Shown: positions 42,728 to 50,468 of the stretch, in pieces
Layout: each line of letters starts with the position of its first letter
How positions within the stretch are numbered: position 1 is the stretch's first letter
Assembly (NCBI RefSeq): GCF_006636205.1
Contig: NZ_VIGB01000003.1
Coordinates: 7,132,501 to 7,196,500, forward strand
From: Kitasatospora acidiphila
GTDB lineage: Bacteria; Actinomycetota; Actinomycetes; Streptomycetales; Streptomycetaceae
Direction of reading: 5' to 3'
DNA: 64,000 nucleotides
The notes under the pieces: model-generated
The model's database searches: none
Told to the model about the DNA's origin: nothing
What the model saw: the letters and a program-made list of their open reading frames with translations, nothing else
Translations under genes and position numbers: made by a program

Positions 42728-43810
42728 ATGGAACTGCGCGACGACCGCGGGATCGCGGTGATCGGTGGCGGCCTGGCCGGTGCGGTGCTCGCCTGGCGGT
42801 TGACCCGGATGGGACACCCGGTCACGGTGCTGACCGGCGGTGCCACCGTCGCCCGGGATGCCACGGCGGTGTCGGGCGGCCTGGTACGGGCCTTCGAGAC
42901 CGATCCGATGGCGGCCAGGGCGGCCGCGCTCAGCCTGGCCGAGCTGCGTGCCGATGCCGGGCTGCGCGAGCTGGCCGGCTACCGGGAGTTCGGCTCCAGC
43001 TATCTGCTGCCGCCCGGCAGCACCGAGGCGGCGATCCGGCCCGTGCTCGACCTGGTCGCTGAACTACTGCCTGGGTGCGCCGAGTTGATGGATGCCGCCG
43101 GGCTGAAGGCCTTTCGCGGGTTGCCGCCCGGCACCCTGGCGGTGGTCGAACCGGCCGCGGGCTGCCTGTCACCGGCCCGGCTGCGGGCGGGGCTGCTGGC
43201 GGCGGTCGAGGCGGTGGGCGGCACGGTCCGCGCCGAGGCGGTGACGGCGCTCGCGCCCGACGGCGAGCTGCGCACCGCAGCGGGCGGCGGCGAGCGGTTT
43301 CGTGCGGTGGTGGTCGCCGCCGGGCCGTGGACGCCGCGGCTGCTGCGGAGTTGGGGGCTGCCCGATCAGGGGCTGCGCGCCAAGCAGATCCAGTACACCC
43401 TCGGCAGTGCCAGTCAACTCCCGCCCGGGTTGGGCGCGTTCGTGGACGAGACCAGCGGCCTCTACGGCCGCCCGGACGGCCCGCACCGGATGCTGCTAGG
43501 ACTGCCCACCGACCGCTGGGACCTGGACCCGGGCGCCATCACCCCGCTGCCCGAGCTGTCCGCCCAGGTGGCGGCCTGCGCGGCCGAGCGGCTGGGCCTG
43601 GCCGACTGGCCCGGCCCGGATGCCAGGACGGCCACCGCGGCCGACTGCTGGGCCCCGCCAGACGGCCCCGGCGGGCTGCTGCTGCGCCGACTGCTGCCGC
43701 ACGGCCCGCTGTTCACCTTCACCGGCGGCACCGGCGGCGCGGCCAAGACCGTGCTCGCCAATTCCCGCGACGCCGCGACCGCGCTCGCCGAGGCCTTCCC
43801 GGCCTCCTGA
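42728..43810 (+). CDS. FAD-dependent D-amino-acid-oxidase-type oxidoreductase (hydrazine-releasing candidate)
   Basis: A 360-residue DAO-fold flavoprotein. The dinucleotide motif GIAVIGGGLAGAVLAWRL opens it; VVAAGPWTPRLL and the C-terminal FTFTGGTGGAAKTVLANS are typical of sarcosine/glycine oxidase relatives. In the s56-p1 pathway the homologous flavoprotein Spb39 oxidises the N-N-linked lysine-glycine adduct, releasing hydrazinoacetate or a glyoxylate-hydrazone precursor. That role fits here because the monooxygenase, cupin and MetRS-like genes follow. A plain glycine oxidase is the alternative. It is the second gene of the regulator transcript. Confidence 0.75.
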   Translation: MELRDDRGIAVIGGGLAGAVLAWRLTRMGHPVTVLTGGATVARDATAVSGGLVRAFETDPMAARAAALSLAELRADAGLRELAGYREFGSSYLLPPGSTEAAIRPVLDLVAELLPGCAELMDAAGLKAFRGLPPGTLAVVEPAAGCLSPARLRAGLLAAVEAVGGTVRAEAVTALAPDGELRTAAGGGERFRAVVVAAGPWTPRLLRSWGLPDQGLRAKQIQYTLGSASQLPPGLGAFVDETSGLYGRPDGPHRMLLGLPTDRWDLDPGAITPLPELSAQVAACAAERLGLADWPGPDARTATAADCWAPPDGPGGLLLRRLLPHGPLFTFTGGTGGAAKTVLANSRDAATALAEAFPAS

Positions 43811-43828
43811 AATTGTCAAGCGGTCGTC

Positions 43829-43857
43829 AACTCGCTGTAAATTTCGTTCAGTTGAAC
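43829..43857. promoter_or_regulatory. Degenerate StrR-like half-site before the monooxygenase promoter
   Basis: CAGTTGAAC (43849-43857) matches the right half of the StrR consensus exactly (9/9). The left half at the correct 11-nt spacing (43829-43837) matches only the inner CTG. The half-site ends 3 nt upstream of the -35 element, where an activator would be expected. Confidence 0.45.
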
Positions 43858-43860
43858 GCC

Positions 43861-43890
43861 TTGTCCGAGAAAAATCGAGCTGACTAGCAT
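43861..43890 (+). promoter_or_regulatory. Promoter of the N-N-forming operon
   Basis: TTGTCC (43861-43866) and TAGCAT (43885-43890) are separated by 18 nt, a good sigma-70-type (HrdB) promoter, 72 nt before the monooxygenase start and just downstream of a StrR-like half-site. Confidence 0.5.
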
Positions 43891-43962
43891 TCAGCTGCAA
43901 TCACCCGCCACCCGCCCGAGGCAGCGTTGCCCGGGGTGGTTCCCACATTCTCAGAAAAGGGG

Positions 43963-45257
43963 ATGGCTTTGGCACGCCAGGACGTTGAACTGCTCGCCAT
44001 CGGCGCCGGGCCGGCAAACCTCGCCCTGGCGGTGGCGCTGGAGGAGCTGGCTCCGGCCGGCCTCGCCGAGGGCACCGTCATCGCCGAGCGGTACGACTCG
44101 GTGGTGTGGCAGCGCGGCATGCTGCTGCCCTGGACGCAGAGCCAGGTGTCCTTCCTGAAGGACTTGGTGACGCTGCGCAATCCGACCAGCCGCTTCTCGT
44201 TCGTCAACTACCTGCACAGCGTCGGGCGGTTGGACGAATTCATCAACCTGGGGACGTTCACGCCCTATCGGCAGGAGATCTCCGGCTATCTGCAGTGGGT
44301 CGCCGACACGCTCGCCAAGGTGCGGATTCACTACGACCGCCGGGCGGTCGCGATCGCCCCCCGGCACGGCGCCGGCGGCCGGCTGGAGGGCTGGCTGACC
44401 AGCTTCGCCGACGGCAGCGAGATCCACTCCCGCGACCTGGTGATCGGCGCCGGGCGGGACTCGCGGATCCCCGCCGAGTTCGCCGCCCTGCCCGCCGACC
44501 GGCTGATCCACAGCGCCGACTACTCGGCCCGGATCGCCGCCCTGGACCCGGCCGGCAAGCACCGGTTCGCGGTGATCGGCGGCGCCCAGAGCGCGGCCGA
44601 GCTGCTCTGGGCCGTCCACCAGGGTTTCCCGGCCGCCGCGACCACCATGGTGATGCGCTCCATCGGCCTGAAGAACTACGAGTCCAGTAAGTTCACCAAC
44701 GAGATCTACTACAGCTCGTTCATCGACCAGTTCTTCCAGGCCACCGGCCCGGCCCGGGACCAGCTGCTTCGCGAGATGCACCTGAGCAACTATGCGGGCC
44801 TCGCCCCGGCGATGCTGGACACGCTCTACCGGCAGCGCTACCTGGAGCGGCTCAGCGGCGACGAGCGGCTGAAGCTGATCACCATGACCGACATCACCGC
44901 CACCCGCTTCGAGGGCGACGAGGTGGTGCTCACCCTGACCGACCGGCTGACCGGCACCAGCACCGAACTGGCCGCCGACTACGTGCTGTTGGGCACTGGC
45001 TTCGACAGTCGGATGCCGGCCCTGGTGCGCGGCCTGGCCGACCGACTGGGCCTGGCCGAGACCACCGTCGACCGCAACTACCGGCTGTGCGTGCCCGGCA
45101 CCGAGGACGACCCTCGGTCTATCTGCAGGGCGTCAACGAGGCCACCCACGGCATCTCCGACTCGCTGCTCAGCGTGCTGGCGATGCGTTCCAGCGAGATC
45201 GTCGGCGACCTGCTCCAGCACCGGATGGGCACCGGCCTGCTCGCCGACGTCGCCTGA
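43963..45257 (+). CDS. Lysine N6-monooxygenase-like flavoprotein (one apparent frameshift)
   Basis: A roughly 431-residue SidA/IucD/PvdA-family N-hydroxylating monooxygenase. The FAD site is AIGAGPANLAL (about 13-23), the substrate region LPWTQSQVSFLKDLVTLRNP, the NADPH site VIGGAQSAAELLW (about 204-216), and the C-terminal LGTGFDSRMP is conserved. It converts the side-chain amine of lysine or ornithine to a hydroxylamine; N6-hydroxylysine is expected from context. ATG 43963 abuts GGGG, so TTG 43969 is a possible start. One C is missing at 45111-45113 (GACCCTCGG for GACCCCTCGG); restoring it yields SVYLQGVNEATHGISDSLLS up to TGA 45257. Confidence 0.87.
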
Positions 45258-45286
45258 GACCTCCCGAACCGAAAGCAGAACCCGCC

Positions 45287-45667
45287 ATGACCATGGAAAT
45301 CCGCCCGCTGAACCGCGACGGGCTGACCTTCGAGTACGACCTGTACACCCAGCGCCTGGTGCCCTGGCCGCTGCTGAACGCGCCGTTCGAGGGCTGCTGG
45401 TCGATCGTCGAACCGGGCACCTCCTCGCGCCCGCACGAGCACCACGAGTATGAGATCTGGATCGCCGCCAAGGGCGAGGGCGAGATCGAGGCCGACGGGG
45501 TGCGCCGCCCGTTCAAGGCCGGCGACGTCGTGCACTTCACGCCGCACACCGAGCACTTCGCCCTCAACCCCAAGGGCGCCGACGGCAACCTGGAGTTCTA
45601 CTCGATCTGGTGGGACACCGAGCTGGCCGTCGCCTTCCTGGACCAGCACCAGGCGAGCGCCGAATGA
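45287..45667 (+). CDS. Small cupin, hydrazine-synthetase metal domain (stand-alone)
   Basis: A 126-residue single-domain cupin. Motif 1 is RPHEHHEYEIWIAAKGEGE, offering His50, His52/His53 and Glu56; motif 2 is FKAGDVVHFTPHTEHFALN with His90. A full metal site is therefore present. In the known hydrazine synthetases (for example Spb40) a cupin of this kind is fused to a MetRS-like domain and joins N6-hydroxylysine to glycine. Here its stop overlaps the start of the MetRS-like gene by 4 nt (ATGA), so the two parts are separate proteins made in equal amounts. It likely performs N-N bond formation. Confidence 0.8.
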   Translation: MTMEIRPLNRDGLTFEYDLYTQRLVPWPLLNAPFEGCWSIVEPGTSSRPHEHHEYEIWIAAKGEGEIEADGVRRPFKAGDVVHFTPHTEHFALNPKGADGNLEFYSIWWDTELAVAFLDQHQASAE

Positions 45668-47400
45668 CCGAGCACACGCCGACCGAGCGGGCAGTGATCG
45701 ACCATGCAGTGACCCGTCCGAGGATCCTGATCGCGGCCACCCCGACGCCCAACGGCGACCTGCACGTGGGCCATCTGGCCGGCCCCTACCTGGTCGGCGA
45801 CATCTACGCCCGCTACCTGCGGGCCGCCGGCGCCCCGGTCACCTGGACCACCATCACCGACGACAGCCAGACCTACGTGGTGGCCAGCGCCGCCCGCAAG
45901 GGCACCAGCCCGGCCCGGCTGGCGGCCGCCTCCACCGCCGCCATCGAGCGCACGCTGCGCGGATTGGCCATCGAACTCACCAGGGGCACCGAGCAGTTGC
46001 TGCCGCCGGTGGACGCCCGGTACCGCGAGGCGGTGACCGAGTTCGTCGCCGCGCTGCACGCCGCAGGCCGGCTGCGGGAGCGCACCGTGCGGCTGCCGTA
46101 CGCCGAGCAGTCCGGGCGCCACCTCTACGACGGCCTGCTCACCGGCGGCTGCCCGGCCTGCGGCGCCGGCAGCAACGGCGGCGCCTGCGAGGACTGCGGC
46201 ACGCCCAACAACTACGACGAACTGCGGGATCCGCGCAGCACGTTGGACCCGCAGGAGCCGGTGTCGATCCGCGAGGAGCGGATCCTGGTGCTGCCGATGG
46301 AGGAGTACCGCGCCGAGCTGGAGGCGCACTTCGCCGAGGTCACACCGCGCTGGCGCCCGCACCCCAAGCAGCTGATCGAGCAACTGCTGTCCCGGCCGCT
46401 GCCGGACATCCCGGTCACCGTGCCGGGTGGTTGGGGCGTGCCGGCGCCGTTCGCCCCGACGGCGGGGCAGATCGTCTACCCGTGGGTGGAGGCGATGCCG
46501 GCCTCCATGTACGCCACCTGGTGGGCCAACGGACAGGACCCGGCGCTGCCCTACGACCACTACTGGCGGGCCGAGCAGGGCGCCGAGCTGGTGTTCCTGC
46601 ACGGCTTCGACAACACCTACCACTGGGGCCTGCTCGACCTGGTGCTGCTGCTGGCGCACGGCGACCGCTACATCCGGCCCAGCGCCAACGTGGTCAACGA
46701 GTTCTACGAGCTGGAGCACGCCAAGTTCTCGACCAGCCGCAACCACCTGATCCGCGGTACCGAGCTGATCGAGGAAGGCGTGCCGCGCGATGTGCTGCGC
46801 TTCCACCTGGCGCTCACGCTGCCCGAGCGGGCCCGCACCAACTTCACCCGGGCCGAGCTGGCGCTCTTGACGGACCGTCAGCTCATCGCACCCTGGCGCG
46901 AGCTGGGCGATGCGCTGGACGCCGCACTGGCCGGGCACGACGGTGCTCCGCTGCCGGTCTCCGCGGCGGCCCAGGCCCGGGTGGCGGCCCTCGCTGCCGA
47001 GCTGCGCGCCAGCTTCGAGCCGGGCGCCTTCAGCGTGGCCCGGGCCGCCGCACGGCTCTCCGAGCACCTGGCCGAGCTGCGCGAGCAGGCCGCCGCGGGA
47101 ACCGAGCCCGGCGATCTGCTGGCCGGGCTGCGGGCGTTGCTCGCCTGGTCCGCGCCGATCCTGGTGGACACCGCCGAGGCGGCCCGGGCGGCCGGCATCG
47201 ACCTCGGCCTGACCGCCGGCCCGGTCCCCGACAAGATCGCCCCGTTCCGGTTGCCCCGGCTGCCGGTCGGTCCAACCGGCTTCGCTGCCACGCCAATCGA
47301 GGCGTCGACCGAGGCGCCAATCGAGGCGTCGTTCGAGGCGTCCGTTAACGCCAAGGCGCCAGTCGAGGCGCTGGTTCAGGAGAAGGACGACCGCTCATGA
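45664..47400 (+). CDS. MetRS-like class I ligase, hydrazine-synthetase activation subunit
   Basis: A 578-residue MetRS paralog. The HIGH motif is GDLHVGHLAGPY (His34, His37), a four-Cys Zn knuckle is at Cys163, Cys166, Cys175 and Cys178, and the KMSKS loop is KFSTSRN (354-358). It differs strongly from the housekeeping MetRS at 30018. In hydrazine synthetases the MetRS-like part activates glycine as an adenylate and esterifies it to N6-hydroxylysine for rearrangement at the cupin. That function is inferred here. The C-terminal 35 residues are a degenerate Glu/Ala/Pro repeat (PIEASTEAPIEASFEASV) not seen in MetRS. It overlaps both neighbours by ATGA. Confidence 0.82.
   Translation: MTEHTPTERAVIDHAVTRPRILIAATPTPNGDLHVGHLAGPYLVGDIYARYLRAAGAPVTWTTITDDSQTYVVASAARKGTSPARLAAASTAAIERTLRGLAIELTRGTEQLLPPVDARYREAVTEFVAALHAAGRLRERTVRLPYAEQSGRHLYDGLLTGGCPACGAGSNGGACEDCGTPNNYDELRDPRSTLDPQEPVSIREERILVLPMEEYRAELEAHFAEVTPRWRPHPKQLIEQLLSRPLPDIPVTVPGGWGVPAPFAPTAGQIVYPWVEAMPASMYATWWANGQDPALPYDHYWRAEQGAELVFLHGFDNTYHWGLLDLVLLLAHGDRYIRPSANVVNEFYELEHAKFSTSRNHLIRGTELIEEGVPRDVLRFHLALTLPERARTNFTRAELALLTDRQLIAPWRELGDALDAALAGHDGAPLPVSAAAQARVAALAAELRASFEPGAFSVARAAARLSEHLAELREQAAAGTEPGDLLAGLRALLAWSAPILVDTAEAARAAGIDLGLTAGPVPDKIAPFRLPRLPVGPTGFAATPIEASTEAPIEASFEASVNAKAPVEALVQEKDDRS
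47284..47375 (+). repeat. Degenerate tandem repeat at the 3' end of the MetRS-like gene
   Basis: Units of about 15 bp around CAATCGAGGCGTCG, CGTTCGAGGCGTCC and CAGTCGAGGCGCTG encode the Glu-Ala-rich tail. The stretch is outside the conserved MetRS fold. Confidence 0.6.
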
Positions 47401-48647
47401 AGCTGCTCGCCATCGAGAGCTCCCAGAACAAGGAGTACTACAAGTCGCGCTACCAGCAGGTGGTCGACCTGGGCGTGGACCTCTACGTCCTCAACGGCGA
47501 AGGCGATCCGGAGTTCTGGCCGGCCGACCGCTACCGGATCGCGGGCAGCCGGGAGGCGACCAAGCTGGTCGAGTCGGCCGAGGACTGGCACCGCACCGAG
47601 CGGTTCGACGGCGTGATCACCTTCAACGAGGCGGGCGTGATCGCCGCCGCCGTGGTCGCCGACGCGCTCGGCCTGCCCGGCATCGGGGTGGAGACGGCCA
47701 AGGCCAGCCGCAACAAGTACCTGATGCGGCAGGCACATGAGCGCGGCCAGGCGGCCCACCCGCGGTTCCGCTACGTCACCTCCGCCGATGAGGCGCAGGC
47801 CGCGGCCGCCGACTTCGGCTACCCGGTGATCATCAAGCCGACCCTGGGCGCGGCCAGCAACTTCGTCTTCAAGGCCGACAGCGCCGAGGAGTTGGCCGAG
47901 CGCTACCAGCAGGCCAGCGAGGGCCTGGGCGGCATGTACTGGTCGCGCGCCGAGGTGGCCGGCCTCGACCTGGGCCCGGACGGACTGCTGGTGGAGTCCT
48001 TCCTGGACGGCCGGGAGTTCCTGATCGAGGCGCTGGCCTGGGACGACGAGGTCTACCTCGGCTCGGTGGTGGACCGGATCACCCTGGAGGGCGCGACCTT
48101 CGACGACGACGTGCACCACGCGCCGACCTCGATGAGCGCCGAGGACCTGGCGGCCGTCCACGAGGTGGTCAAGGCCGGCCTGCACGCCCAGGGCCTGCGC
48201 CGCAGCGTCGCGCACGCCGAGGTGCGGTTCCACCAGGGCAAGCCGTACCTGCTGGAGATCGCGGCCCGGGTGGGCGGCGGCGGGTTGGACGAGATCGCCC
48301 GGCTGACCGCCGGCTACGACCCGATCAAGGCCGTCGTCGACGTGGCGCGCGGCGTCAAGCCCGAGGTTCGGCACTACCAGCCGACCGGCACCCACATCAC
48401 CGCGATGTGCCTGATCAGCGAGGAGAGCGGCACCATCCGGGAGATCCGGGTGCCCGAGGAGGTCAGCTCCTGTGACCAGGTCTTCCTGCTGAAGCTGACC
48501 GCCCGGCCGGGTGACGTCAACATTCGCCCGCCGCACGGAAATTCGATCCTCGGTTTCCTCGGCACCACAGGCACGTCGTACCGGGAGGCGATGGACACCA
48601 TGACCGACTTCGCCGACCGGATCAAGGCCACGGTGGAGCCGAAATGA
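47397..48647 (+). CDS. ATP-grasp ligase (cluster ligase 2)
   Basis: A 416-residue ATP-grasp enzyme that opens MKLLAIESSQNKEYYKSRYQ. The pre-grasp region FDGVITFNEAGVIAAAVVAD is followed by FGYPVIIKPTLGAASNFVFK and LLVESFLDGREFLIEALAWD. Metal-binding Glu residues lie in AHAEVRFHQGKPYLLEIAARVGGG. It is a carboxylate-amine ligase of the BacD/carbamoyl-phosphate type but is not close to ligase 1, so the two probably make different amide bonds. Its start overlaps the MetRS-like stop and its stop overlaps the next start, both by ATGA, which ties it to the N-N-forming step. Confidence 0.85.
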   Translation: MKLLAIESSQNKEYYKSRYQQVVDLGVDLYVLNGEGDPEFWPADRYRIAGSREATKLVESAEDWHRTERFDGVITFNEAGVIAAAVVADALGLPGIGVETAKASRNKYLMRQAHERGQAAHPRFRYVTSADEAQAAAADFGYPVIIKPTLGAASNFVFKADSAEELAERYQQASEGLGGMYWSRAEVAGLDLGPDGLLVESFLDGREFLIEALAWDDEVYLGSVVDRITLEGATFDDDVHHAPTSMSAEDLAAVHEVVKAGLHAQGLRRSVAHAEVRFHQGKPYLLEIAARVGGGGLDEIARLTAGYDPIKAVVDVARGVKPEVRHYQPTGTHITAMCLISEESGTIREIRVPEEVSSCDQVFLLKLTARPGDVNIRPPHGNSILGFLGTTGTSYREAMDTMTDFADRIKATVEPK

Positions 48648-49207
48648 GCGATCGGGAACCTGCCATCAACGCCGAGTCGAGCGGCCGGGAGGTCGTCGTC
48701 GACGCCGAGGCGACCGGCCAGGAGCTCGCCGGCAAGGTCGAGGTGAGCGGCCGGGGGCTTGCCGTCAGCGACGAGCTGAGCAGCCGGGAGCTCGCCGTCA
48801 GCGACGAGGTGAGCGGCCGGGAGCTCGCCGTCAACTACGACGGCCGGCGGTTCCGGCCGGTCAGCGAGGACCCCGAGGAGGCCGGTCGGTCGGCGCTCTA
48901 CCGCCAGCAGGGCGATCTGCTCTGGGGCGAGTTCAGCGGCGGCGACACCCGCCGGGGCGTGCTCAACGGCATCTGCCGGCCGGACGGCACCCTGGAGTTC
49001 GCGTACTCCATGGTCAAGGCTGACGGTCAAGTGGTCATCGGCCGCTGCCAGTCCGAGCCGACCACCCTCCCGGACGGCCGGATCCGGCTGTACGAGGTGT
49101 GGGAGCGCTACGGGGCGCACGCCGCCAGCGGCGTCTCCTACCTGGAGGAAGTGCCCTTCCCGCGGCAGCGGACCGGTGACGCGGGCCCGCCAGGGTCCGA
49201 TGCCTGA
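48644..49207 (+). CDS. Small beta-protein of the so-called N-acetylglutamate synthase family with N-terminal 11-residue repeats
   Basis: A 187-residue protein. Residues 65-175 (YDGRRFRPVSED, YRQQGDLLWGEFSGGDTRRG, GICRPDGTLEFAYSMV, TTLPDGRIRLYEVWERYG) match a widespread small family that databases call N-acetylglutamate synthase, although it lacks a GNAT fold; I regard the function as unknown. Residues 10-64 are five tandem 11-residue repeats (DEVSGRELAVS type) not seen in relatives. It sits between ATP-grasp ligase 2 and the FkbH-like gene, overlapping both. A binding, scaffold or sugar-nucleotide role is possible; none is shown. Confidence 0.6.
   Translation: MSDREPAINAESSGREVVVDAEATGQELAGKVEVSGRGLAVSDELSSRELAVSDEVSGRELAVNYDGRRFRPVSEDPEEAGRSALYRQQGDLLWGEFSGGDTRRGVLNGICRPDGTLEFAYSMVKADGQVVIGRCQSEPTTLPDGRIRLYEVWERYGAHAASGVSYLEEVPFPRQRTGDAGPPGSDA
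48671..48835 (+). repeat. 33-bp tandem repeat, five copies, in frame
   Basis: Five 33-bp units (core GAGCGGCCGGGAGCTCGCCG) encode 11-residue repeats at residues 10-64. Units 3 to 5 are most alike. The array is a coding minisatellite and may vary in copy number. Confidence 0.75.
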
Positions 49208-50387
49208 GCTGATCGAGGCCGTCCAGCAGGCGGTGGCGGCCGGCGAGGCACCGGCCGTCGACGTCCGGCTGGCGCTCGCCCAGAGCACCGACACCGACCT
49301 GCTCGCCGCCGCCGGGCGAGCCCTCGCCGGGCTGCGCGACCCGGGCGGCGAACTGCGCCCGGTCCGGCTGCTGGTGCTGGCCGACTGCCCGGCGGGGCCG
49401 TTCCCGGACCTGCTGCGGGCCGTGCTGGTGGCCGCCGGTGCCCGGCCCGAGCCGGTCGAGCCGACCGAACCGACCGAACCGACCGGGCCGGCCGAGTCGG
49501 CCGAGTCGGCCGCCGGCGGGCTCGACGCCGGGTTCGATGCCGGGCTCGCCGAGGCCGGCGCCGAGCTGGTGGTGGGCCTGCTCGACGAGCGCTACTTCCT
49601 GCCGGACCGGTTCGACCTGACCGATCCGGCCCCGCTCGGCCCGCACCTGGCCGACCGGCTGGACCGGCTGGCCGGGCTCGCCGAGGCCGCCTTGGCCGGC
49701 GGCACCGACACCCTGGTGCTGCACACCGTCCCGCTGCCCCGGCGGCTGCGGGACACCGTGGTCGGCCTGCGTGCCCGCGGTGGGCTCACCCGCCACTGGC
49801 AGCGGCTGAACGCCGGACTGCTCGACCTGGCCGAGGCCGACGGGCGGATCGAGGTGGTCGACCTGGCCGGACTGCTGGCCACCGCTCCCACCGCGGCCCG
49901 CTCCGGCGCCACCGGCTGGACCGACGCGGCGCTGCTGCTGCTGGCCCAGGAGGTCCGCCGGGTCGCCCAGACCCGGCTCGGCCTCTCCCGCCGACTGCTC
50001 GCGCTCGGCCCGGAGGCCTCCCACTGGCCGGTGGAACTCGGGCGCTGCGTCAAGAGATTGGCCGAGCAGGGGATCCACCTGGTGCCCACCGACCACCACA
50101 CGCCCGACCCGGTGGAACGGGTGCTCAGCGAGCGCCCCGAAGTCCTGATCAACGCCGCCGCGTTCTCCCGGCGGGTCGTCAACTGGGCGCCCAAGGCCGG
50201 GAATCTGCGCCGCAGTGCGGAGTCCCTGGGCCTGGGGGCCGACGCGCTGGTCTTCCTGACCGAGTCGGACTTCGAACGCGGCCACGTCGCAGCCGAGTTG
50301 CCCGAGGTGGCGGTGGTCGACAGCGGCGGCGACCCGGCCCGGCTGGTCGACGAGCTGCTCGGCCACGGCTGGTTCGACCTGCTCTGA
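49200..50387 (+). CDS. FkbH-like protein lacking the HAD catalytic loop
   Basis: A 395-residue protein. The C-terminal third aligns with the HAD-IIIC/FkbH core: LGRCVKRLAEQGIHLVPTD, LINAAAFSRRVVNWAPKAGN, LRRSAESLGLGADALVF, LPEVAVVDSGGDP. However, the nucleophile segment DLDxTLW is missing (the region reads LLALGPEASHWPVELGR), the SKNN motif is PTDHH and the DD motif is TES. It should not be able to form a phospho-aspartate. The N-terminal half resembles the SGNH-like domain of FkbH proteins, with a Pro/Glu/Thr insert near residue 85. A structural or acyl-transfer role is possible. ATG 49200 overlaps the previous gene by 8 nt. Confidence 0.65.
   Translation: MPELIEAVQQAVAAGEAPAVDVRLALAQSTDTDLLAAAGRALAGLRDPGGELRPVRLLVLADCPAGPFPDLLRAVLVAAGARPEPVEPTEPTEPTGPAESAESAAGGLDAGFDAGLAEAGAELVVGLLDERYFLPDRFDLTDPAPLGPHLADRLDRLAGLAEAALAGGTDTLVLHTVPLPRRLRDTVVGLRARGGLTRHWQRLNAGLLDLAEADGRIEVVDLAGLLATAPTAARSGATGWTDAALLLLAQEVRRVAQTRLGLSRRLLALGPEASHWPVELGRCVKRLAEQGIHLVPTDHHTPDPVERVLSERPEVLINAAAFSRRVVNWAPKAGNLRRSAESLGLGADALVFLTESDFERGHVAAELPEVAVVDSGGDPARLVDELLGHGWFDLL
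49440..49512 (+). repeat. 9-bp tandem repeat inside the FkbH-like gene
   Basis: Units of CCGACCGAA and GAGTCGGCC encode a Pro-Thr-Glu and Glu-Ser-Ala insert (EPTEPTEPTGPAESAESA). The stretch interrupts the N-terminal domain and is probably a flexible loop. Confidence 0.6.
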
Positions 50388-50468
50388 CCCTCAGCTCGCC
50401 ACCCCTCGGTTCGCGACCCTCGGTTCGCCACCCCTCACGTCTCCACTCCCACCGTAAGGATCACCGCC
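50388..50468 (+). repeat. Intergenic repeat before the DDAH-like gene
   Basis: About three copies of a 14-15 bp unit (CCCTCGGTTCGC type) fill 50390-50445, followed by the ribosome-binding site AAGGA (about 50455) of the DDAH-like gene. No promoter motif is visible. Confidence 0.5.
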
